Source: Scenedesmus sp. ARA3 (Eukaryota > Chlorophyta > Chlorophyceae > Sphaeropleales > Scenedesmaceae). Taken from it: a stretch of 64,000 nt of DNA. Under the pieces are notes generated by a model that did no database searches, was not told where the DNA came from, and saw only the letters and a list, made by a program, of their open reading frames with translations. This document shows, piece after piece, positions 55,493 to 64,000 of this stretch (positions are counted from its first letter, which is position 1; each line of letters begins with the position of its first letter). Both the position numbers and the translations under genes were made by a program. The DNA lies in NCBI GenBank assembly GCA_004335835.1, contig RWJK01001594.1:1-64000 (forward strand), given 5' to 3'.

Positions 55493-58400
55493 AGACTGGT
55501 GTCCATTGCCGGGCCGCTGTTCATTGAGGGTGTTGCAGCGATTGGCGAGCAGCTGGTAGCCACTGCTGCTGTGGGGCACCTGCCGGAGCCAACAGCACTG
55601 CCAGCACTGGTCATGGCTCAGGTGAGCGGCATGATGGGATGGCTGTGATGTGAACTGCAGAAGCTGCAGGCGTTGAGTTACACACCAGCACGAGTTGGGG
55701 CGTAACTCGTGCTGCAGCTGCAGCCGCACATGCGTTGGGCTGTTGATGTTGCTGCGGCTGTCGCGTATCTGAGTAAATTGTACTCTATCTTTCACCAGTT
55801 TGCGACACTGCACGCCTGGAAGCCAGCAAGATTACAACAACCCCGTTGATATTATTCCAAAATAGATGGTGAGCAATCAAGAAGTCAAGTCATCTCACCT
55901 CAGTTCCCTGACACAATGTGTCTTGCCGTGTCACTGCTGCTGCAGGCCATCTACAATGTCAGCGGCTACAGCATCGTCAGCGGCCTAGCATCAGCGCTGG
56001 AGACGCTCTGTGGCCAGGCATTCGGCGCACGCAACTACCACCTGCTGCCAGTGATGCTGATTCGCGCGCAGCTGGTGTGCCTGCTATGCATACTGCCCAC
56101 CATCGCCCTGTGGGGCTCTGGCAGTCTGGCCTGGCTGCTGCCGCAGATCGGGCAGGACCCTGCGCTCACTGTACCCAGCAGCAGGTGAGGTAGTCGAATT
56201 TGGCACTTGCTAAGCAGCAGTGGCCCTGTGCTGTGTGCTGTATTCACACTGGTGCAAGTGCGTGCCTTCCTGCAACATCTCTTTGCACATACTCATGATG
56301 GCTGTTCAAGGCATGGTTGCAAAGCAACCCGCAATACCCTTGCTGTCTCCTGCCTGCTGCCTGACTACAACAAACCCATGCACACCTTGCCCCACACCTT
56401 GCCACCCCTGCAGGCTGCTGCAGCTGATGCTGCCGGGCCTGCTGCTCAGCATCGTCAGCGAGACAGTCGTGCAGTTCCTGCTAGCACAAGGCGAGGCAGT
56501 GCCAGGCATGGTCAGCAGCCTCATCGGCTTAGCACTGTCCCCAGGCTACAACATTGGGCTGGTGTGGGGTGTTGGGGCATGGCAGGGGCTGGGCCTGATG
56601 GGAGCAGGTGTTGCTGCTGTGGCCATACAAGGCACGTTGGTGGCTGTGCTGCTGTCGTATTTGCTGTACAGGTGAGCGTAGTGGCATAGGTGGCGTTGTG
56701 TCTTGCTGGTAAAGCTGTAGGTTTGAGCTGCAGGTGTTTTTTTTGCACTGCTGCTGGCGCGCAACTTTGATGCCCTGTTCGCTGCACAGCCACTGGTCCA
56801 GTCCAGGCATAACAACTCTGAAATTGGCCGCAAAGTGACGCCGTTACACTTGCTGGTGATGCTGCTGTTTCCTGCAGGGACTGCTGGCGTGCCAAGTCAA
56901 CAGCAGCGCAGCCCAGTGGCTGGCAGGGCTTCAGCTTGGTGGAGGCGGCTCAGGGCTGGGCCAGCTACCTGGCGTATGGCCTGCCATGTGTGGCCATGGT
57001 GTGCCTGGAGTGGTGGGTGTGGGAGGTGAGGGGGGCTGGCTGCTGCAGCACACTGCTTGACGGCTGTGTATTACGTTTGTCTTGCTGCTTTGGCTGTAGC
57101 TGCATGGATGTGGCTGACACAGCGACGGATTGGCAGCCACTTGTGCTGCCAAGCTGCAGTGTTGTTGCTCAGCTCTGCCTACTGCCAGAGGGCAGGTCCA
57201 GGCCTGCCTGAAGTAGTGCGTTGTGCACCTATGCAATGCCACCCCCTTGATTATGTGTTCCCGATTTGCCCATGCAAACACAGGCACCGCTAGCATTTTC
57301 CTTGCTTCTGACATAGGCTTGTGTATGCTGCAACACTTGCAGGTGCTGGTGCTGATGGCTGGCCTGCTGCCTGATGCCGAGACTGCTGTTGCCGTCATGG
57401 GCCTGAGCACGCAGCTGAGCCTGCTGCCCTGGATGTTCTGCTACAGCCTGGGCACTGCTACAGCAACACGCGTGGCGCAAGCACTTGGCGGCGGCAGCGC
57501 ACTGCGCGCGTCGAGGATACTGAGGTGAGCTGCCTGAAGCTTTGCAATGCAGTCATCAAAGGCTTGTAGTACACAACGGCATGGCTAGCAGACGCACTTG
57601 GGCTGCCTGTTTGTGCAGTCCTTGGGTAGGGGCAGCTGCTGCTTGGCCCAGGTATTTGCCAAGCATTATCAGCGTCGCCATCAGATCCTCTTTGCTGCAG
57701 CTGCTGCTTGCTTAGAACTTTGTTTGCCTGCCTCGTCCTGCAGGATGGCATGCATGCTGGTGCTGGCGTGCTCAGTGCTGCTGTGTGCTGGCGTGTGGCT
57801 GCTGCGTGAGCCCATGATGGCGGCACTCACACGCGACAGCAGCATACAGCAGCAGCTCAAGCAGGTGCTGCCTGTGGTGGTGGCCGCAATCATCTGTGAG
57901 TACGCGGCTGGGTTGGTTGGCAATGACATCGTATTCTATGTTTTTGACAGACCTCATATCACGTGCCGTCTACAGTTTCGCCGCTGACACTGTAGCTCAC
58001 CAGTCAAAAGTTCTCGCCTAGCATAGCAGCAGACCTTAATCAAACTGCAGGCAGTGTTTGATTCCTAACCTGCCGAGCTGTGCATCCTGCTGCATTGAAA
58101 TGCAATGCACTGCAGGTGATGGCCAGGTGGCAGTCATGAGCGGCTGCCTGCGTGCTGCTGGCCGCCAAGGCATCGGTGCTATTATCAACTGGGTGGCCTA
58201 CTGGGCCTTTGGCCTGCCAGTCAGCTGGCTGCTGGGCTTCAAGCTGGGCTGGGGAGTGTTTGGCCTGCGATGGGGCCTCACTGCTGCTGCTGGCTGCCAG
58301 GCGCTGGTGCTGCACTGGCTTGTGGCTTGCAGGTTTGATTGGGAGGAGGAGGTGCGCAGGGCGAAGCAGCTAGTAGGTGTTGGTGAGGAGGCAGATGCGG

Positions 58401-58528
58401 ATGTGGAGGAAGGGAATGCAGCAGTAGCTACTACTGTGGTGGATGCAGCAATGGGTGCGGCGGCTGCAGTGGGAGCTGTCACTGATGGTGCAGCGGAGAG
58501 TGGGCTGCTGGCTCCTCTGCTGCAGTAG
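54976..58528 (+). CDS. MATE-family multidrug/toxin extrusion transporter
   Basis: Eight exons, 54976-55214, 55495-55621, 55946-56184, 56414-56671, 56878-57025, 57343-57524, 57744-57895 and 58116-58528, encode 585 residues in phase. An 80-residue cytosolic N-terminus is followed by the transporter core: LVSIAGPLFIEGVAAIGEQL, then SGLASALETLCGQAFGARNY (a MATE signature). Next come LLSIVSETVVQFLLAQGEAV, YGLPCVAMVCLEWWVWE, AVMGLSTQLSLLPWMFCYSL, GTATATRVAQALGGG and GAIINWVAYWAFGLPVSWLL. The tail is acidic. MATE carriers export organic cations, metabolites or citrate using a proton or sodium gradient. The membrane (plasma membrane or vacuole) cannot be inferred. Intron 1 holds a very long CTG tract broken by 50 N. 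Confidence 0.9.
55331..55493 (+). repeat. Long (CTG)n tract at a 3' splice site, interrupted by assembly gap
   Basis: CTG units run from 55331 to the gap at 55386-55435 (50 N) and resume to the CTGCAG acceptor of MATE exon 2. The true length is unknown because the assembly failed inside it. Confidence 0.95.
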
Positions 58529-60338
58529 CTTGCACAGCATCATGTGTGTGTAATGTTCTTGTTGACGGTGGCCGGCTGTCGGCGGAGGAGTTTGCAGCAA
58601 CTTGTTCAACAGCTGCATGCTGCTGGTGGTTGAATTGTGCTGTGCGGGATTGTTTCACAGCTGCTTGTTGAGGGAGCAGCAGCTGGCTAGTGTGCAAGCG
58701 CGTGCTATGCTTAGCCAATGCTTGATGTATTGCTTGTTGTGAAGGGATAGCCCCGTCACATCATCAGCCAGGCTACCTCACTATTTGTTGCAATGTTAAA
58801 GGCTGCTGTCCACCACGATTGTGCTCTGACGCCACACAACAATGCCTCATTACTGCTGCGACTCTTGGCCTGCAGCACGCTGGGTGTCTCAGCTGTGCAT
58901 GTACAGGTTACAATGCGGACTTCTTCTTCTTGGCAAGCGTGACTGAGTGTCTGCTTATATTGTGCCCTCCCAATGTGTCTTTGCATGCCGTGTGGTGCCT
59001 CCTACTTGCTGCTGTCCACTACGCCATGCACTCGTGTTGTTGCCTTCATGTGCAGTGCCCCACCTTCCTTCACATACCAGTCTGGGGTGAATTGCTGATC
59101 ATGCCAAGCTTGTTCCTCAAGGACAGCGCTGGCTGTGTGCTGCCGTTTTACATCACAGCGCAGTTCGTTGTGTGTCGTATTTCTGTCTGCGTTCTACTTG
59201 TACTTATGCAACTATGCACCCAACTGCTCCTGCAGCAGGCGGCGACGTTGTTGCGTAATCGCACTATGGCTGGCACATGCTGTGTTGGTGCACCAGTGGT
59301 ACCAGACCGGTCTGCTTGGTGCAGCGTAGAGTTCTGTGTGTTGCCAGTATTGTTGAGTTGCCCGCATCTGGCATTGTCTGTTGAAACAAAGATTGGAATC
59401 CCATTCAGGTAGCATTGGAATGTGTGTTGGGGAAGGACCTATGTCATCACCACAGCAAGGCACACGCTTGCACCACATGCGTTGCATGCCGCACCTCCGG
59501 TGTGCATTCAGGAGTGCCGCAGGCAAAGCATGCAATGCATCGCTTTGCTGCGCTGTGTGTTGCAAGGTGTTTTACAGGGTATTCTGCCAGCCATCAGCCT
59601 CAGATTCTGAATGGTGCAGGCAGTTGTCATGCGCACATCATCCGCCATCATGGCTGCATTGTCAAGGCGCTGCAGTGGTTGAGCCACGCACACCATTTCC
59701 TTGCTGCACACCAGCATGCATGCAATGCTGGTGCCACCGATGCATACAACAATCATACTGCAAGTTAAGGAGGGCCTGCGTGGACCTCAACCATCCTCTC
59801 AGAGTAATCCCAACAAGTCTGCTATCCTTTGGACAACAGCTGACGACTGTCTCCAGGTCAGCGGCAAGCGCATCAATGCTTCCAGCACTTGGGGTGCGCT
59901 GCAATATCATGTGGCAAACCCCATGCCTGCATGCGCATGTCGTGGAACACAACGGACGACCCACAGCTGCAGTTCGGCACGAAGCTCCAGAGCTCTAGAG
60001 CTATGTAACAGATCTGTCAGCATTTTAAAGCCCAGCAAGGCAACCAGTCACACACCCACAAATGAAACGCTGAAAATCAAATACGAAGAAGATCTTTGCT
60101 GTGATCCCTGTGCTGCCGTTGTACTTGTTGTTTGCTGCTAGCACGCCTGTCGTCATACTGCCACACCAAACACTGCCGGCAGCACATAAACTGCAAATAA
60201 CAGCACACGATAAACGAGCGCGTTCTGTCGCTGCACGAAGCCATACGTTCTATGCATCTTGCCCGCCTGATCCCCCAGCGCTACTGCGGCAGGAATGGTG
60301 CCTGGCAGCGCACTAGGTAGGGACCAGTAGCTGCACAG
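58529..60338. other. Convergent intergenic region
   Basis: This holds the 3' flanks of the MATE gene (TGTAA at 58549-58553) and of the acidic-tail gene. No exon is supported in the 1.8 kb. Confidence 0.55.
58549..58553 (+). terminator. Candidate polyadenylation signal TGTAA of the MATE gene
   Basis: TGTAA lies 21 bases after the stop codon at 58528, which would give an unusually short 3' UTR. I did not identify a better downstream alternative. Confidence 0.4.
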
Positions 60339-63300
60339 CTACTCCTCTGCTGCTGCCCCTGCTTCTGTCTCCTGAGCCTCCTCCTCTTCCTCAGCTGGCT
60401 CCTCCTCACCCTCTGCTGCGTCAGCCTCATCCTCTGCTGCTGCCTCTGCCCCCTCCTCCATCTCCTCTGCATCACCCTCCGCCTCACCCACTGATGCAGC
60501 TCCCTCCTCATCCTCTGCTGCTGCATCGTCCTCCTCCTGCTGCTCCTCCTCCCCCTCCGCCTCCTCATCTGCTTCCTGCTGCTGCTCCTCACCCTCAACT
60601 GCGTCCTCAACTTGCTGTGCCTGCACATCTGACTCGCCATCTTGCTCCGACTGCTCACCAGCTGCCTCTTGCTGCTGCTGCTCATCCTCTGCTGTCACCT
60701 CCTCAGCATCCTGCGGTGCCTCTTCCTCCTCCTGCTCTTCCTGCTGCTGCTCCTCTCCCTGATCTTCCTCAGCAGCCACCTCAGAGGGCTGCTGCTCTGG
60801 CTCAGCTGCCTCAGCTGCCTCAGCTACTGCTGCTTCACTACCTTCATCAGCGTCGTCCACAGGTTGCTGCGCTTCTTCCTCCTGCTCCTCCTCTGCTTCT
60901 TCTTCTTCAGCTGCCGCCTCATCTTCACCTGGCTGCTCCTCTTCTGGCTGCGCTTCTGCCACATGCTGCTGCTCAGTGCGCTTCTGTGAAGCCATGGGCT
61001 TGACTGCAGCCACTGCTGCCGCAACACCGGGAGAAACCGCCGCTGGTTCATCAGCTGCTGTTGCTGTTGCTGCTGCTGCAGCCACCGCTGCAGGCAGCAC
61101 TTCCTGCTGCTGCTTGGCAGGGCTTCCTTGCTGGCCGCTGCTCGCACGACCCAGGCGCGTGTTCACAACCTTGGCACCTGCAAACAGCCATGAAACAGGC
61201 CAGCAATGCAATGGGTTCTCAAACAGCGCATCTGGACCACAGATAATTGTGTACAAGACAAGTGATATTCTGAGCACACAAGCACTACCACCCTCAAGCA
61301 AGCTGACTTATACTCTGAAACATCATTCAACCGGCACCAGTGCTGGACTACGTATGTGCATGCAGCTCACTGCACACCACTTGGTGAAGCTGTACAGCAG
61401 CTGACGCACCTGGAGGCGGCGAGCCGTCCTGGCCCATGATCAGTGGGCTGCAGGCCCTGTCCACCAGCTGCTTCGCGGCAGCAGCCCCAGCCCCAGCACC
61501 AGGCCACTTGTGCGCGCCAGCCTTGCTGCTGCCTGCCCAGGATGGTGAGCCGGCGCCAGGTGAGAAGTGGCCAGACCTGCCTGGCGAGATGCGGCCGCTG
61601 CTGTGGGGTGAGACGCGGCCCAGGATCTGGCTGTGCTCACCAGAGCCCAGAGGGCTGCGGGCACCTGCAGCACAACAATGCAGCAGCGGCAGCGGCAGCG
61701 GTGCACAGGAAATGAGGATGTCAGGCCATATGCTTTGTTTGGAAGGCACACCCATGAGACACGCGCTGTAGCTTGCCTTCTTCATCACACCCGCAGCAGC
61801 AGCAGCAGCCAACTTGGATAGCAGTTGCAGCTGCCCCAAGCTGGGCTGGTGCAACCTCGGCGCAGCTCACCGGGCGAGCGCCTGCCTGGGCTGATGCTGC
61901 CTGGGGGCGGCTTGATGACCACCTCCCCCTTGACCAGCTGGCTCACGGTGGCCAGCTTGCCCGCAGCCACCTCGGCCTCGTAGGCTGCGCGCTTGGCCTC
62001 CTCCTCCGCCTGCAGCTTGGCCTTGAACTCGTCCTCCATCAGCTTGAACAGCGGCGCGCGCCCTGGCGGCAGCAGCAGGCAAGGCACTCGTTTCAATACG
62101 CTGCATCAGCGTGATCGCCAGCCTCGCATCCGCATGTTCAAAGCATGCATTCTTGTCACAGAGCAGGCACGCCTGGGCGGCATACAGCATGCTGCAGTGT
62201 GCATACAGCCTGATAGTCACTTTGAGTCACATATAAAGCTGCAACAGATGGTGGTGACCTGGCTCACCGCGCTGGTCCTGGTACTGCTTCCACGATGCTT
62301 CGCTCTTGGCCATGAGCTCAGCCTCCCGTGCCTTGAAGGCCTCCTGCAGCACGCGGCAAAGGCATCTGCCACGGTGACAACAATTGCAAGCACTGCTGCG
62401 CTTGTCACAAGTTGTGGCATGGCATACATGCCGTATACAATGCATCCTGCAGACAGCTCTCACCTGCAGTTGTTGCAATCACCACATGCAAAGCAAAGGT
62501 CACACACTGCCTTTTCTAAAACATATGTATCCAAGAGCAGCCACCCGCTCACATATTTGGCCTTGCGCTCCATCATGAGCTTGTGGTGCGCCTCCGCGCG
62601 CTGCGCCGCTGCTGCCGCCTTTGCCGCCTCCTCGCGCTCCTTCCTGGCTGCCTCCTGTGCCAGCCGCCTCTCACGCATGGCCTGCTTCTCAGCCTGCCAC
62701 GCCCTGCAGCAGCAACCACACACAACTGCTCAGCAGCGCAAGAGGCACATGGCCGTAGCTGCTGGATTGTGCACGGAACCAACAACGAGAGAGCTGCAGC
62801 TGCAACTGGTTTGCAAGAAACATATCACAAAAATATCCAAGCACCCAGGTGTGGTGACCTGGCAGCATGCCTCACACTCCTACTCCTGCTGTGACACGTC
62901 CACTGCCAGCCCTGCAGCTACACCTCATCACGCCAAGCATGCTCACTTGCGCTTGGCGTTCTCGTCCTTGCTAGGCGGCGTGACTTGCGGCAGCGGCTTG
63001 GGCTTGGGCGGCTCCACCTTGCCGTACAGCGTGAAGGGCTTGTCAGAGATGACTCCCACGCCCTCAGCCACCCTGACGCTGCTGTGGCTGCTGGTCAAGC
63101 CACCAGTGCTGCTGCCGCCTGCTGCACCTGAGCGCGCCTTGGCTAGTGCTTCCTTGGCCTTGCTGATGGTTGATGCCACGTTGCCAGCAGCGCTGGCAGC
63201 GCTGGGTGCTGCTGCTGCCGCGTCAGCGCCTGCAGCGCGGATCTTCATCAGCGCGTTGGCGCTGCCTGTGGCTGTGCCCACAGGCTGCTGGGCAGCTGCT

Positions 63301-63996
63301 TTCGTGCTTGCTGAGCTGGACTTGATGCTGGTGGACCTGGAGGCAGCTGCTGAGGGTGCTGCGGACTTGGCAGCAGCAGGAGTGGCGGAGCTCTTGCGTG
63401 AAGCTGCCTCTGGCTTTGCAGGAAGGCCAGGAGTCCTGTGGCCGCTGCTGATCCTGCCGCTGCTTAGGGCGCCTGGCTTGCTGCTGCTGCTCTTGTTGCT
63501 TGGCAGCTTCTCAAGTGCCTGCAGGATGAAACCAGTTGCAAAAACAGCAATGTGATTGTTGAATATGGTAAGACTCCTGCTATGCTGCATGCAACACACG
63601 TCTCTAGCACCAGTCTGCATTCTTTGTGATTGTCTTCATCTGTCTCATGGCCGTCAGCTGCTACGTGCCTGCCCTGCCAGGCGCTGCAACAGATCACGCA
63701 TACTCACTTTTGGTGCAGCTGCAGCATCTTCTGCATCCAAAGCTTCAGCCGGCAGAGGCGTCGCCATATCTTGTCCTGCAGCATGTGGCAGAGTTGCATG
63801 AGCCCAAGCTCACGTTGTTGCTGCCAATCAAGTAGGCACAACACAGGGGTATGACTGTTTTACACTGTACACTGGCAGTGCCTGGCATGTGCTGTTCTTG
63901 TGCTCAGCTTCCTGTGTGCACAGCGTCCATCTCCTCACCTTCACCTAGTGCTGAGCTTTCGTCAGCTGGCCCCACCAGCTCCAGCGGTTCATCCAT
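60339..63996 (-). CDS. Charged coiled-coil protein with long acidic C-terminal tail
   Basis: Eight exons, 63996-63939, 63775-63708, 63518-62947, 62703-62553, 62343-62268, 62062-61871, 61664-61410 and 61177-60339, encode 736 residues in phase. The ATG at 63994-63996 is at the window edge, so more 5' exons may exist. Exon 1 has two usable donors six bases apart. A Ser/Ala-rich N-terminal third contains FTLYGKVEPPKPKPLPQVTP. A highly charged helix follows (AMRERRLAQEAARKEREEAA, LMMERKAKYEAFKAREAELM, WKQYQDQRGRAPLFKLMEDE). Next come SPGR/SPG repeats (SISPGRRSPGARSPLGSGEH). The final 250 residues are almost all Glu/Gln/Ala/Asp. The family is not recognised. Composition suggests a microtubule- or cilium-associated or scaffold protein, but this is only a guess. 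Confidence 0.65.
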
Positions 63997-64000
63997 CACC

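Noticed and set aside
1..64000. tRNA, rRNA, selenocysteine or organellar genes
   Set aside because: No cloverleaf with A/B boxes, no rRNA signature and no organelle-type AT-rich gene block was seen by eye. A tRNAscan/Rfam run would settle it.

Overview
The window is nuclear DNA of a green alga, most likely Chlorophyta and probably Chlorophyceae. The genes are intron-dense (up to 23 exons). Splice sites are almost uniformly GTGAGN/GTGGGN donors and CTGCAG-like acceptors. TGTAA polyadenylation signals follow several stop codons. CAG/CTG triplet runs are everywhere, both as poly-Gln/Ala/Ser in exons and as CTG tracts in introns. The proteins are plant-lineage types: a two-domain D-Ala-D-Ala ligase, a DCP5-like Lsm14 protein, an OXA2-type insertase with TPRs, a MATE carrier and a Qb+Qc SNARE. 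No rRNA, tRNA, CRISPR or intact transposon was found. Exon boundaries were worked out by hand. Every complete model below keeps reading-frame phase through all junctions.

Layout. 1-606 (+): 3' end of an Lsm14/DCP5 gene. 2447-15207 (-): a 23-exon gene for a 2031-residue protein with a plastid-like leader, four SAP-like motifs and two D-Ala-D-Ala ligase-like regions whose active-site residues look degraded. 16549-17881 (+): hotdog thioesterase. 19533-24050 (-): organellar aspartate aminotransferase. 24550-26588 (+): SNAP-25-type SNARE. 30191-34948 (-): large low-complexity protein with a SAND-like domain. 36530-39999 (-): polyQ coiled-coil protein. 40514-43361 (+): OXA2-like insertase with TPRs. 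44090-45516 (+): secreted Lys/Pro repeat protein. 47633-51037 (-): surface protein with two fasciclin domains. 53464-54524 (-): polytopic DUF2306-like membrane protein. 54976-58528 (+): MATE transporter containing a 50-N assembly gap. 60339-63996 (-): charged coiled-coil protein with a long acidic tail. The genes are housekeeping or structural and do not form an evident pathway cluster.

Most notable: (1) SAP motifs fused to an apparently inactive double D-Ala-D-Ala ligase. (2) A six-copy tandem array in the fasciclin gene in which every unit carries a 3' splice site, a 21-nt phase-preserving mini-exon and a 5' splice site. (3) At least five further cases where a splice junction plus flanking exon has been copied into the adjacent intron. 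Together these suggest recurrent tandem duplication of exon-intron junctions as a source of new or alternative splice sites. (4) A strand asymmetry in which exonic triplet runs are CAG/GCA in the sense strand, while most intronic runs are CTG and often abut the 3' splice site.
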